From Chitinophagaceae bacterium (GTDB lineage Bacteria > Bacteroidota > Bacteroidia > Chitinophagales > Chitinophagaceae): DNA of 64,000 bases. The stretch is taken from assembly GCA_004322425.1 (NCBI GenBank), contig SCVJ01000032.1, forward strand, positions 1 to 64,000. The letters run 5' to 3'. Each line of letters begins with the position of its first letter. The first letter of the stretch is position 1. Made by a program: the position numbers and the translations under genes. A model generated the notes under the pieces. It had not been told where the DNA came from. It did not search any database and was given only the letters and a program-made list of their open reading frames with translations. Below, in pieces: positions 1-9,189 of this stretch.

Positions 1-163
1 GTCGAGAGATTGGTCCTTTTTACATTTATACAAGTAATTTTTTTTGAAAAAATTTCTGCTAACTCTTTCAAAAAGCAAGTACAAGGTGAATCTAAAATAA
101 AAATCTCCACGCATTATTTTTTTTAATCGTTGTTGGCTAGTTGGTATGCGCTAACTTTATTTT
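1..163. other. Left edge, upstream gene end unresolved; radA promoter region
   Basis: Two plus-strand frames enter open from the left edge: frame 1 runs 41 codons to a TAA at 124-126, and frame 3 runs 14 codons to a TGA at 45-47. Either could be the 3' end of an upstream gene; neither is recognisable. A near-consensus -7 box TAACTTTA at 150-157 lies 6 nt before the radA start and is the likely radA promoter. Confidence 0.35.
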
Positions 164-1537
164 ATGGCTAAAATTAAATCGGCTTTTTTTTGTCAACATT
201 GTGGGTATGAAAGTATAAAATGGGTAGGACAATGTCCATCGTGTCAGCAATGGAATTGTTTTGTTGAAGAAATAATTCAGAAAGAAAACAAGAGCACTTC
301 CTCCGATTGGAAAGAATATAAAAACGAAACAAGAACTGCCAAAATTATTTCGTTACAAGAAATTATTCCCATCAAAGAAAAAAGATTGATAACTGAAGAC
401 CTAGAGCTGAACAGGGTTTTGGGAGGAGGTATTGTACCGGGAAGTATTGTTTTGATTGCTGGCGAACCAGGCATTGGCAAATCCACTTTGTTTTTACAAA
501 TAGGATTACAGTTAAAAAATTATACCGTCCTTTATATTAGCGGAGAAGAAAGTGAACAACAAATTAAATTACGTTCCGATCGATTAAAGTTGAACAATGA
601 AACTTTTTATTTATTGACGGAAACTTCAACACCCATTATTTTTTCGGAAATAAAAAAATTGAAACCCGATATTGTTATTGTAGATTCCATTCAAACATTA
701 TATACAAATTATATTGATTCATCTCCTGGAAGTGTTTCACAAATAAGAGAATGCACAGCAGAGTTGCAACGGTTTGCAAAAGAAACCAACACACCAGTAT
801 TTTTAATTGGTCATATTACTAAAGATGGAAGTATTGCAGGACCCAAAATTTTGGAGCACATGGTGGATACGGTACTACAATTCGAGGGAGATCAACATTA
901 TGCTTACCGTATTTTACGAACCATGAAAAATCGTTTTGGTAGTACGGCAGAATTAGGAGTGTACGAAATGACAGATACCGGAATGAGAGGTGTAGCTAAT
1001 CCCAGCGAAATATTAATTTCACAAAAAGAAGATCGGCTGAGCGGGATCGCCATTGCCGCCACAATCGAGGGTATCCGCCCATTATTAATTGAGGTGCAAG
1101 CCCTTGTTACCCAATCTGTTTACGGAAATCCACAGCGTACAATTAGTGGGTTTGACTTGAGAAGACTTCAGCTATTATTAGCCGTTTTGGAAAAAAGAGG
1201 AGGATTTCATTTTGGAGTAAAAGATGTTTTTGTAAATATAGCCGGTGGAATAAAAATTGAAGACCCCTCCACTGATTTAGCCGTTTTATGTGCTTTACTC
1301 TCCTCATTTGAAGATATTCCTATTCCCAATCAGGTTTGCTTTGCCGGAGAAGTAGGTTTAAGTGGAGAGATAAGAGCCGTCAATAGAATTGATCAACGCA
1401 TAGCAGAAGCGGAAAAGTTGGGATTTGAAAAAATTATTGTTTCTAAATACAACGCCAAGGGATTGGCCAAACAAAAATTCAAAATTGAAATAAAAACTAT
1501 GGGACGAGTAGATGAATTATATCAACAACTTTTTTAA
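164..1537 (+). CDS. radA: DNA repair protein RadA (Sms)
   Basis: RadA is a RecA-like ATPase that drives branch migration in homologous recombination and processes stalled forks. At 457 aa it is the usual family length. Visible in order: an N-terminal C4 zinc finger (CxxC at 10-13 and CxxC at 24-27), Walker A GEPGIGKST at 100-108, Walker B VIVDS at 171-175, the family-specific KNRFG motif at 255-259, and a C-terminal Lon-like domain from about 290 that RadA uses as a scaffold, not a protease. The ATG start leaves the zinc finger at the expected distance from the N-terminus. comF follows within 12 nt, so the two probably share a transcript. Confidence 0.96.
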   Translation: MAKIKSAFFCQHCGYESIKWVGQCPSCQQWNCFVEEIIQKENKSTSSDWKEYKNETRTAKIISLQEIIPIKEKRLITEDLELNRVLGGGIVPGSIVLIAGEPGIGKSTLFLQIGLQLKNYTVLYISGEESEQQIKLRSDRLKLNNETFYLLTETSTPIIFSEIKKLKPDIVIVDSIQTLYTNYIDSSPGSVSQIRECTAELQRFAKETNTPVFLIGHITKDGSIAGPKILEHMVDTVLQFEGDQHYAYRILRTMKNRFGSTAELGVYEMTDTGMRGVANPSEILISQKEDRLSGIAIAATIEGIRPLLIEVQALVTQSVYGNPQRTISGFDLRRLQLLLAVLEKRGGFHFGVKDVFVNIAGGIKIEDPSTDLAVLCALLSSFEDIPIPNQVCFAGEVGLSGEIRAVNRIDQRIAEAEKLGFEKIIVSKYNAKGLAKQKFKIEIKTMGRVDELYQQLF

Positions 1538-1548
1538 CTTAAGTGTTT

Positions 1549-2250
1549 ATGTTTCTCTTGCAAGAAATAAAAGATTCTTTACTGCACTTGGCTTTCCCCC
1601 ATATTTGTGCGGGATGTGGTTCCGATTTCTTAAATAAAGAAAGTCAGATTTGCTTGCGATGTTTATCCTTGCTTCCTGAAACAAATTTTCATTTACACGA
1701 AAAAAATCCTGTTGAAAAAATATTTTGGGGCCGGCTAACACTTGAAAGTGCAACAGCTCATTATTCTTTTACAAAGGAATCGTTGATGCAACAACTTATG
1801 CATCAATTTAAGTACAAGGGCAACAAAGAGTTGGGATTGCAATTGGGTAGATTGATGGGGAAATCTTTACTGCAAACAAGTCGTTTTCTGTCTGTTGATG
1901 CATTGATTGCATTGCCTTTATTTCCAACGAAAGAAAAAAGGAGAGGTTTCAACCAAGCAGAAATTCTTTGCGATGGGATAGCCGAAAAAATGAAAATCCC
2001 GATTTTAAAAAATTGCATTATTCGGCCACAGCATACTGAAACGCAAACCAAGAAAGGGAGAGTGGAACGATGGAAAAATATAGAAGGAAAATTTAAGCTG
2101 CTCCAAGAAGAAGCAATTCAGCACAAACACATTTTACTGGTGGATGATGTAGTTACCACGGGCGCTACGCTGGAAGCCTGCGGTATCGAATTATTGCGTG
2201 CTACAAATTTAAAATTGAGTATTGCAACACTTTGCTATGCCGAACATTAG
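1549..2250 (+). CDS. comF: ComF family phosphoribosyltransferase-like protein
   Basis: This belongs to the ComF/GntX family, which is linked to DNA uptake and probably acts with helicases on incoming single strands. Two N-terminal CxxC pairs about 12 residues apart (CAGC and CLRC) form the family zinc ribbon. Near the C-terminus VDDVVTTGAT is the PRPP-binding loop of the phosphoribosyltransferase fold. I chose the ATG; a GTG two codons upstream (1543) is also in frame and gives 235 aa. It directly follows radA, a common recombination/transformation pairing. Whether this organism is naturally competent cannot be judged from here. Confidence 0.88.
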   Translation: MFLLQEIKDSLLHLAFPHICAGCGSDFLNKESQICLRCLSLLPETNFHLHEKNPVEKIFWGRLTLESATAHYSFTKESLMQQLMHQFKYKGNKELGLQLGRLMGKSLLQTSRFLSVDALIALPLFPTKEKRRGFNQAEILCDGIAEKMKIPILKNCIIRPQHTETQTKKGRVERWKNIEGKFKLLQEEAIQHKHILLVDDVVTTGATLEACGIELLRATNLKLSIATLCYAEH

Positions 2251-2264
2251 TTTTCTTTTTTCAA

Positions 2265-2272
2265 TAACTTTG
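2265..2272 (+). promoter_or_regulatory. -7 box of the glutathione peroxidase promoter
   Basis: TAACTTTG matches the Bacteroidota -7 consensus TAnnTTTG and ends 23 nt before the ATG. The -33 element is not clear in the T-rich stretch upstream. Confidence 0.6.
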
Positions 2273-2295
2273 TACGCTTCTAAAAAACACAAATC

Positions 2296-2817
2296 ATGAA
2301 ACTTATTTTATTTGCCGCTTTACTTTTGTTCGCCCCGTACAGCCCTTCGATTTACGACTTTAAAATAGAGGGCTTGGATAACACACAAATTGATTTTTCA
2401 AAATTTAAGGGGAAGAAAATTTTAATTGTAAATGTAGCCAGCTATTGTGGTTACACTTATCAGTACGAAGGGTTGGAAAAATTATATCAAACCTATAAAG
2501 ACAAATTAGTAGTGGTTGGATTTCCTGCTAATAACTTTAAAAATCAGGAACCAGAAAGCAATGAAAAAATTCAAGAGTTCTGTCGCAAAGACAAAGGCGT
2601 TCAGTTTCCCATTGCTAAAAAAATATCGGTAGCCGGTGACGACATCCATCCAATATTCAAATATTTAATTCAAGAAGCAGAAAAATCGGGCGCCGAATTA
2701 CCCGTAATTAAATGGAACTTTACCAAATTTTTAGTGGACGAAAACGGGAAATTGCTAAAAGTTTTTCGCAGCAAAGTAGAGCCGATGAGTGAAGAGATAA
2801 CCGCTTTTTTGAAATAA
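2296..2817 (+). CDS. Glutathione peroxidase family protein (thiol peroxidase)
   Basis: It reduces hydrogen peroxide and organic hydroperoxides, in bacteria usually with thioredoxin as donor. The catalytic triad residues are visible: Cys51 in VASYCGYT, Gln84 in NFKNQEP and Trp140 in KWNFTKF. The first 15 or so residues are hydrophobic and may be a signal peptide, so a periplasmic location is possible. Length (173 aa) is normal. A second, longer and membrane-anchored paralogue lies near 25 kb. It has its own promoter and is only 35 nt ahead of holB. Confidence 0.92.
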   Translation: MKLILFAALLLFAPYSPSIYDFKIEGLDNTQIDFSKFKGKKILIVNVASYCGYTYQYEGLEKLYQTYKDKLVVVGFPANNFKNQEPESNEKIQEFCRKDKGVQFPIAKKISVAGDDIHPIFKYLIQEAEKSGAELPVIKWNFTKFLVDENGKLLKVFRSKVEPMSEEITAFLK

Positions 2818-2852
2818 GTTGTTTTCGTTTTTTCTATACAGAATTTAATTGC

Positions 2853-4049
2853 ATGCAATTCCAATCCATCATCGGTCAATCGGACATCAAAAATAAATTA
2901 GTTGAACTCGTTCAACAGAATCGACTCAGTCACGCACTACTTTTTTTAGGTAAGGAAGGCAGTGGTGCTCTTCAGTTGGCATTAGCATTTGCTCAATATA
3001 TTGTTTGCGAAAAAAACGGGCTGCCGAGGAATCAACAAAAAGTTGAAAGTTTGTTTCTTGAAGAATCTTCAATAGCAGAAAAAGTAAAAATTTCAATCTC
3101 AGACTCTTGCGGACAATGTGCTGCTTGCAAAAAAGCGCAGCAGCTGGTTCATCCCGATATTCATTTTAGTTACCCAGTAATTCCTAAAAAAACAGGCACG
3201 CCTCCGATGAGTACCGATTATATTGCTTATTGGCGAGAATTTATTCTTTCGTCTCCCTACGGAAATGTATATGATTGGTTGCAACAAATTGGCGCCGAAA
3301 ACAAACAAGGAAATATTACGGCAACCGAATGCAACGACATCATTCGAAAACTGAGTTTGAAAAGTTTTGAATCGGAGTATAAAATTTTAATTCAATGGAT
3401 GCCGGAATATTTGGGCAATGAAGGAAATAAATTATTGAAACTAATAGAAGAACCGCCACCCAATACCTTATTTATTTTAGTAGCAGAAAACGATTCGTTG
3501 ATTCTTCCCACCATATTAAGCCGTTGCCAATTAATAAAAATTCCTTCGTTGGATGTAACGACTATTGAAAATGCGTTGATTGAAAAAAATAATATTCAAG
3601 CAGATCGAGCTCATCAACTGGCATTGGTGTGTGATGGAAACTTTCGTCTAGCCGAAAAATTATTGGAACAAACCGAAGAAGACTGGCATGCTTTGTTGTG
3701 TGAGTGGCTGAATGCACTTTTAAAAAATGGGCCGGCGGCTCAAACAAAATGGGTGGAAGAAATGAGCCGATTGGGCAGAGAAAAACAAAAACAGTTTCTG
3801 TATTATTTCAATCATCTATTGGGGCAATCTATTCGTTTTCGAATTACTGAAAACCCCTTGTCAGAAAAAGAAAAAGAATTTGTTATTCGTTTAAACAAAC
3901 TGATATCTATCAACCAGCAAAAAGCTATTATTGAAGAGCTTGACAAAGCAGCTTATTATATTGAGCGTAATGCAAATGCCAAAATCCTGTTTCATGCTCT
4001 TACCATAAAATTGAATCATATAATTAAGGATAATATTGTTTTTGCCTGA
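2853..4049 (+). CDS. holB: DNA polymerase III subunit delta' (clamp loader)
   Basis: This is the delta' subunit of the clamp-loader ATPase complex. The N-terminal AAA+ fold is recognisable from SHALLFLGKEGSG (about 26-38), a Cys cluster at 86, 89 and 92 (zinc site), and the SRC-type arginine-finger segment LSRCQLI near 213-219. The Walker A motif is degenerate (GKEGSGAL, no GK[ST]), in keeping with delta' not hydrolysing ATP itself. Length 398 aa is usual for Bacteroidota. The C-terminal 34 nt overlap a possible minus-strand ORF. Confidence 0.9.
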   Translation: MQFQSIIGQSDIKNKLVELVQQNRLSHALLFLGKEGSGALQLALAFAQYIVCEKNGLPRNQQKVESLFLEESSIAEKVKISISDSCGQCAACKKAQQLVHPDIHFSYPVIPKKTGTPPMSTDYIAYWREFILSSPYGNVYDWLQQIGAENKQGNITATECNDIIRKLSLKSFESEYKILIQWMPEYLGNEGNKLLKLIEEPPPNTLFILVAENDSLILPTILSRCQLIKIPSLDVTTIENALIEKNNIQADRAHQLALVCDGNFRLAEKLLEQTEEDWHALLCEWLNALLKNGPAAQTKWVEEMSRLGREKQKQFLYYFNHLLGQSIRFRITENPLSEKEKEFVIRLNKLISINQQKAIIEELDKAAYYIERNANAKILFHALTIKLNHIIKDNIVFA

Positions 4050-4303
4050 TCGACAATTTGTCCAAAAAATTCCACTTGGAATCCCTTCCTATTTTTAACA
4101 ACATCCTCATTCACTATAAAAACTGTATTTTTGTCACTGTGTGAAAGAGAATGAAAATGGTTTTGTGAGAGCTGGAATGAATTGTTTAGTAACCGGTGAA
4201 TTTTTATCAATGTCTGCAACGAACTCAATATATGGTACTGTTTTTCAACACTTTCTTTTGTTGAACAGTAATACCTGCATAGCGCAAGCATTCTGATAAT
4301 CAT
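4016..4303 (-). CDS. Possible 95-aa hypothetical protein
   Basis: This open frame fills most of the otherwise empty gap between holB and the PSP1 gene, is convergent with holB and overlaps its last 34 nt. The predicted protein is rich in Ser, Leu, His and Asn, has no signal peptide or membrane segment, and matches no family I recognise. Codon choice looks similar to the neighbours (AT-rich third positions), but no promoter box was found upstream. It may be a real small gene, a decayed gene or chance. Confidence 0.25.
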   Translation of the reverse strand: MIIRMLALCRYYCSTKESVEKQYHILSSLQTLIKIHRLLNNSFQLSQNHFHSLSHSDKNTVFIVNEDVVKNRKGFQVEFFGQIVDQAKTILSLII

Positions 4304-4342
4304 TCTTCAGTTATTTTTTTTTAATATTAATACTATCGAGAG

Positions 4343-5551
4343 ATGGGATGTGGTAATTGTGGTACGGGAACACCGAATGGATGTAAAAGCAACGGAGGCT
4401 GCAGCACCGGTGGATGTAATCGTATGAATACCCACGACTGGCTTTGCAATATTCCTATTGCTTTTTTGGACGAAGCTTGCAAAGTAGTAGAAATTAGTTT
4501 TAACCAAGGAAGTCGTAAAGATTTTTTCAGAAATAGTACGCTACAGCATTTTGAAAAAGGCGATAGAGTTTCCCTTGAAGGAGTGAACGGTTTTGATGTA
4601 GGTGAAATTTCTTTGACAGGAGAAATTGTACGAATTCAAATGAAGAAAAAAGGGGTAAAGGAAGATGATGTGGAGATGAAAAAAATTTTACGCCCTGCTA
4701 CCGATCGAGATGTTGATACTTGGATAATTAATAAAGCTCGAGAAAAAGAAGCCATCATTCGCAGCCGTGCTATTGTAAAACAGCTGAAGTTGAATATGAA
4801 AATCAGCGAAATTGAAATACAGGCAGATGGACGAAAAGCTACCTTTTTTTATATTGCCGATGGCCGCGTGGATTTTAGGGAACTTATAAAAATTCTTGCG
4901 AGTGAGTTTAAAGTAAAAGTAGAAATGCGCCAAATTGGAGCCCGCCAGGAAAGTGCAAAAGTGGGTGGTATTGGTAGTTGCGGAAGAGAACTTTGTTGCA
5001 GCACTTGGCTTACAGAATTCAAATCGGTGAATACAGTTGCGGCCCGTTATCAGAATTTATCCATCAACCAAACAAAATTGAGCGGACAGTGTGGTCGATT
5101 AAAATGCTGCTTGAATTACGAACTAGATACTTATTTAGACGCTTTGCAACATTTTCCTGAAGATTGCGACACGATTCGTGTAGCAAAAGGGAATGCTTTT
5201 TTAATTAAGAAAGATATTTTTAAAAATTTGATGTGGTATAGTTTACCCGATAGCAACAAACATTATCCACTTACCATTGATCGAGTGCATAAAATAAAAT
5301 CGTTGAATGCGCAAGGCATTGTACCCGACGAGATTGGTGCCGTTGATTTAAATGCGTCTAAATCAAATAAGGATGTTCCAGAGTTTGTAGAACTAGTAGG
5401 GCAAATAAGTTTGCAGTCGTTGGAAAGAGCCGATCGAAAACGCAGACAGCAACAACGACCTAACCAACAAAGAAACCGACCACAAAACAATCCCCAAAGA
5501 GGACCACAGCGGGGACCGAATCGTCCACCACAACCAAGAAGAGATAATTAA
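4343..5551 (+). CDS. PSP1 domain protein (RicT/YaaT-like)
   Basis: PSP1 proteins such as Bacillus RicT bind iron-sulphur clusters in a complex that affects RNase Y and phosphorelay signalling; the role in Bacteroidota is not settled. Here the N-terminus is unusually Cys-rich (Cys 3, 6, 14, 20, 25). The PSP1 core carries two conserved CGRxxCC motifs (CGRELCC and CGRLKCC) about 45 residues apart. From about residue 363 the protein ends in a low-complexity basic tail of Gln, Arg, Asn and Pro, probably disordered and able to bind RNA. In many relatives the next gene is gldH; here gldH is 12 kb away behind yicC. Confidence 0.85.
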   Translation: MGCGNCGTGTPNGCKSNGGCSTGGCNRMNTHDWLCNIPIAFLDEACKVVEISFNQGSRKDFFRNSTLQHFEKGDRVSLEGVNGFDVGEISLTGEIVRIQMKKKGVKEDDVEMKKILRPATDRDVDTWIINKAREKEAIIRSRAIVKQLKLNMKISEIEIQADGRKATFFYIADGRVDFRELIKILASEFKVKVEMRQIGARQESAKVGGIGSCGRELCCSTWLTEFKSVNTVAARYQNLSINQTKLSGQCGRLKCCLNYELDTYLDALQHFPEDCDTIRVAKGNAFLIKKDIFKNLMWYSLPDSNKHYPLTIDRVHKIKSLNAQGIVPDEIGAVDLNASKSNKDVPEFVELVGQISLQSLERADRKRRQQQRPNQQRNRPQNNPQRGPQRGPNRPPQPRRDN

Positions 5552-5563
5552 TTTTCTCTAGAA

Positions 5564-8443
5564 CTAGTTGACGCTTTTCATTTTGTAAATCGCATCCTGA
5601 ATTTTTCCTCTCACCTGCAATTGTGAAAGCAAAGAATTATTTCTAGTAGGATTTACTCGATTGGAAAGAAAAATATACACCAGCTTTTTTTCGGGGTCCA
5701 CCCACACACAAGTTCCTGTAAACCCTGTATGGCCAAAGGTTTGTAACGAAACTCCTTTTGAAGGATACGGATCTTTTCTTGTGGCATTATCTTTTTCCGG
5801 CTTATCAAATCCCAATGCTCTACGGCTATTTGGAGACCCGTATGCAGTAAATTTTTCTATCGTTTCTTTTTGTAAATATCGTTCACCGTTCCATAAACCA
5901 CCTTGCATTAACATTTGATACAGCACTGATAAATCGTATGCATTGGAAAATAATCCTGCGTGGCCGGAAACTCCGCCAAACATACTGGCACCCTCATCGT
6001 GTACATCGCCCTGAATGGTTTGTTTGCGAAAATGTTTTTCCATTTCGGTGGGAACAATTCTGTTTATTTCAAATTTTTTGCGGGGTTTAAAACTGGTGGT
6101 TTCCAAGCCCATTTTACTATAAAAATTTTTTTGCACAAATTCATCCAATTTCATTCCACTGATGGCTTCCACTATTTTACCCAACAAAATAAATCCGTTA
6201 TCACTATAAACATATTTTCCATTTTCCGTCAACGGACTTTGTAAGATGCGTTGCAGCATTGTATCATTCCAACTTTTTTTCAAATAAATATTTTCAGCTA
6301 CTCGAATAGAATAGTTAGAATTTGGCGTAGCCGAAAATAATTCAGGATTGGGAATGCCTGTAATTGTATCAATCACTTCTCTGTAAAAAGGTATAAAAGG
6401 CACCAACCCCGCTTGATGCAATAAAAGATCTTTGATGATTAGTTTTTCTTTATTACTTCCTTTCGTCCAAAGTAAATAATCACCTAATGTTTTGGTGATA
6501 TCCAATTTCCCTTGCTCGTATAATTTCATTACGGAAATAGTGGTTGCAGAAATTTTTGTTACGGAGGCCAAATCAAAAATTGCATCGGATGACATGGATT
6601 GACTTGAATTGTGTGCCATTTTCCCCACTGCTTTTTGATAAATGATGTTGCCGTTTTGTACAACCAATACTACCGCTCCCGGAAATGCTTTTTTAGCAAG
6701 TGCATCTTCCAAAATAGAATCTATTTGATATTTATTATCCAGAATGTTTGGAGTAATTTTTATAAACCGCTGAACTGTGTCAACAGATAAACTATTACAA
6801 ACCGAAACGGGTAATTTTCCGATTGCCCTTAATTTTCCACGAAGTAAATCATACGCGGCATCGTGAAATGGTTTTTCATCCTGATAGCCCGCTATCAGTG
6901 ATTTTGCTTCACAAAATTTTTTGAGCGCATACACATTCCCAAAAACAAAACTGATTGTTTTTTCTCCATTCAATTTTTTCCAAAAAGCTAAGCCCACTTC
7001 AGTCATTCCGTAATTATCTGTCAGTTTCATATTATAATTATGAATACCAACAACAATAACATCGTATCCGTTTTTGGAAATAGAATCAACAATGATTGTA
7101 GCTTTTTCAATCCCTTCTTTCCAAGAAAAAAGAAAGGTATCGGCTAAAAAATCTTTTCTGATTTTTTTTCCAAATTCATTTAATTCCGTGCAACCAATAC
7201 CTACGTAAGCAACTTTTTTATTTGAGCCAAGTAGCAATAAATTATTCTCGTCGCGAACAATCGTAATGGCACGCTGTGCTACTTTTTTGTTAATCGCTTC
7301 TGTTTTTACATTCAACTCTTCCAATAAATAATTAGTATTGATGGGGTGCATTTGCTGTAATCCTAATTGATATTTTGCTGCTAATACTTTTTTTAGTTTT
7401 CGATCAATATCAGCCCAAGTCAATTTTTTTTCGTCGATTGCTTTTCGAATAGCAGCAACTGCTTCTGCCACATTTCCGGGAAGACAAAGCATATCGTTAC
7501 CTGCAATCAAGGCCTGCACCGACGCTTCTCCGGATGGAAAAAATTTTGAAACTCCTTTCATTTCCAGCGCATCGGTGAATGTCAGTCCACTAAATTTTAA
7601 TTCAGTTTGTAATAATTCAGATACGTTTTTTTGAGAAAGAGATGTTGCTCTGTTTACTGCAGTATCAACTGAGGGAATATACAAATGTGCAACCATCACT
7701 CCGCCCACTCCTGATTGTAACAATGCTCTGAATGGAAAAAGTTCTAAAGAATCCAACTGCTCTCTTGTTTTATTAATAATCGGTAAATCGTGATGTGAAT
7801 CAGTTTCCGTATCGCCATGTCCTGGAAAATGTTTGGCGCATGCCATAATTCCCGCATGTTGCATACCTCGGGAATAAGCCGTGCCGAAAGTTGCCACTTT
7901 ATATTTGTCTTCGCCAAAAGACCGATAACCAATAACCGGATTGTTGGGATTGTTATTAACATCCACTACGGGCGCATAATTTACATGAACCCCCAATCGC
8001 CTGCATTGTTCCCCAACTGCAATTCCCATTTGATACATTAATTTGGCATCATTCATAGCTCCCAATGTGAGCTGATATGGAAATTTGATAACACTATCTA
8101 AACGCATGCCAAGTCCCCACTCTGCATCTATTGTAATAAGTAAAGGAGTTTTAGCAATACTTTGATAATAATTTGTTAGCTGTGCTTGTCGCAAAGGCCC
8201 TCCTTGAAAAAAACATAAAGCACCTATATTATATTGTTTGATGTCGGCTTCCAGTTTCGCAACATGATCGACACCTAAATTTGAGTGGGCTCGCACGACC
8301 ATCAACTGTGCAATTTTTTCATCTTCCGACAAACTATTGAATACACTATCCACCCAAAGCAATGCTTTTTTATTTTCTTTGGACTGTGCGGCTACAACAA
8401 AAATGGAAAAAAATAAGATAGTGGTTAATAAAAATTTGTTCAT
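5564..8443 (-). CDS. GH3 beta-N-acetylhexosaminidase fused to a serine beta-lactamase-like domain
   Basis: The 959-aa protein has a cleavable signal peptide (ends near VVAAQS), so it is periplasmic. Residues about 30-360 are a NagZ-type glycoside hydrolase family 3 domain with the signature KHFPGHGDT...DSHHD (204-219) and the nucleophile Asp291 in FTDALEMKG. A GH3 C-terminal domain follows (about 400-560). Residues 575-955 are a class C beta-lactamase/transpeptidase fold with SVTK (Ser627, Lys630), YSD (746-748) and an HTG triad near 905. The likely role is peptidoglycan recycling: removal of N-acetylglucosamine plus a serine esterase or peptidase activity on the same muropeptide. The fusion is seen in other Bacteroidota. 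Confidence 0.92.
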   Translation of the reverse strand: MNKFLLTTILFFSIFVVAAQSKENKKALLWVDSVFNSLSEDEKIAQLMVVRAHSNLGVDHVAKLEADIKQYNIGALCFFQGGPLRQAQLTNYYQSIAKTPLLITIDAEWGLGMRLDSVIKFPYQLTLGAMNDAKLMYQMGIAVGEQCRRLGVHVNYAPVVDVNNNPNNPVIGYRSFGEDKYKVATFGTAYSRGMQHAGIMACAKHFPGHGDTETDSHHDLPIINKTREQLDSLELFPFRALLQSGVGGVMVAHLYIPSVDTAVNRATSLSQKNVSELLQTELKFSGLTFTDALEMKGVSKFFPSGEASVQALIAGNDMLCLPGNVAEAVAAIRKAIDEKKLTWADIDRKLKKVLAAKYQLGLQQMHPINTNYLLEELNVKTEAINKKVAQRAITIVRDENNLLLLGSNKKVAYVGIGCTELNEFGKKIRKDFLADTFLFSWKEGIEKATIIVDSISKNGYDVIVVGIHNYNMKLTDNYGMTEVGLAFWKKLNGEKTISFVFGNVYALKKFCEAKSLIAGYQDEKPFHDAAYDLLRGKLRAIGKLPVSVCNSLSVDTVQRFIKITPNILDNKYQIDSILEDALAKKAFPGAVVLVVQNGNIIYQKAVGKMAHNSSQSMSSDAIFDLASVTKISATTISVMKLYEQGKLDITKTLGDYLLWTKGSNKEKLIIKDLLLHQAGLVPFIPFYREVIDTITGIPNPELFSATPNSNYSIRVAENIYLKKSWNDTMLQRILQSPLTENGKYVYSDNGFILLGKIVEAISGMKLDEFVQKNFYSKMGLETTSFKPRKKFEINRIVPTEMEKHFRKQTIQGDVHDEGASMFGGVSGHAGLFSNAYDLSVLYQMLMQGGLWNGERYLQKETIEKFTAYGSPNSRRALGFDKPEKDNATRKDPYPSKGVSLQTFGHTGFTGTCVWVDPEKKLVYIFLSNRVNPTRNNSLLSQLQVRGKIQDAIYKMKSVN

Positions 8444-8509
8444 GTTTTTTTATTGAGACGCAATTTAGGTTAATTGAAAATTATTATTAAAAATCTGAAG
8501 ACTGACTAC

Positions 8510-9100
8510 TTATTTTTCTTTTATCCAAATATGAATGTCGTGCGGTGCCGTTTCATCGCCGCCAAAATAAGGAAACAGTTTATACCCTTTCCCAGTTAAA
8601 GTAGTGCTGCTTCGCTGCATTAATGTTGTAGTTCCATTTAGTGAAAATGCATAAGAACTTCCTTGCACTTTAATACTGCAATCTTGTTCAACTCCAATAG
8701 AAATAATTCCAAGTTCTTGAGATGTTACAACAGCGTTATTATAAACATACGCAAATAACCGAAGTGCGTTATTGCTCCATCGCCAACCAAAACGAGCACT
8801 AAAGGATTGGTGCAATTCGCCATTATCGGCAAAACCATAAAGTTTATTTATGTCGAATTGATTGCTCGGAAGAATGGTGCTGTAAATAGCAGAGCTATCG
8901 AATTTAGCCACAAACCTAAGTTCTTGCTGTTCAAAATTTTCAACTTTGGTTTTATCGCTGTAATGCTGCCCCTGAAGTATTTTATGGTGAATAAATTCAG
9001 GAGTAGGAATTACAGGATTATTTACGGTAGGCTTTTTACAACCAAGCAGCAAAACAAAAAGCCCACAAGCAACCCCTATTTTATAATTCAAACGACTCAT
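8510..9100 (-). CDS. Predicted lipoprotein of unknown function
   Basis: I do not recognise the family. A short basic N-terminus, a hydrophobic stretch and the lipobox LLLG-Cys21 predict lipid attachment after signal peptidase II cleavage. The mature part (about 175 aa) is rich in beta-prone segments, Ser, Thr and aromatic residues, and looks like a small secreted beta-sheet protein. It is divergent from mutL across an 89-nt gap and 66 nt upstream of the GH3 gene on the same strand, so it may be cotranscribed with it. A -7-like TAAATTTA lies about 12 nt before the ATG. Confidence 0.7.
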   Translation of the reverse strand: MSRLNYKIGVACGLFVLLLGCKKPTVNNPVIPTPEFIHHKILQGQHYSDKTKVENFEQQELRFVAKFDSSAIYSTILPSNQFDINKLYGFADNGELHQSFSARFGWRWSNNALRLFAYVYNNAVVTSQELGIISIGVEQDCSIKVQGSSYAFSLNGTTTLMQRSSTTLTGKGYKLFPYFGGDETAPHDIHIWIKEK

Positions 9101-9163
9101 TTTGAAATACTAAATTTACGAAATTCTATTTGCACCCATCACAAAGTATCGTTTCAAATGCTG

Positions 9164-9171
9164 TATTTTTG
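9164..9171 (+). promoter_or_regulatory. -7 box of the mutL promoter
   Basis: TATTTTTG fits TAnnTTTG and ends 18 nt before the GTG at 9190. Because it lies downstream of an earlier in-frame TTG (9130), it favours the GTG as the true mutL start. Confidence 0.6.
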
Positions 9172-9189
9172 AAGGCTAAAAATGAATTT

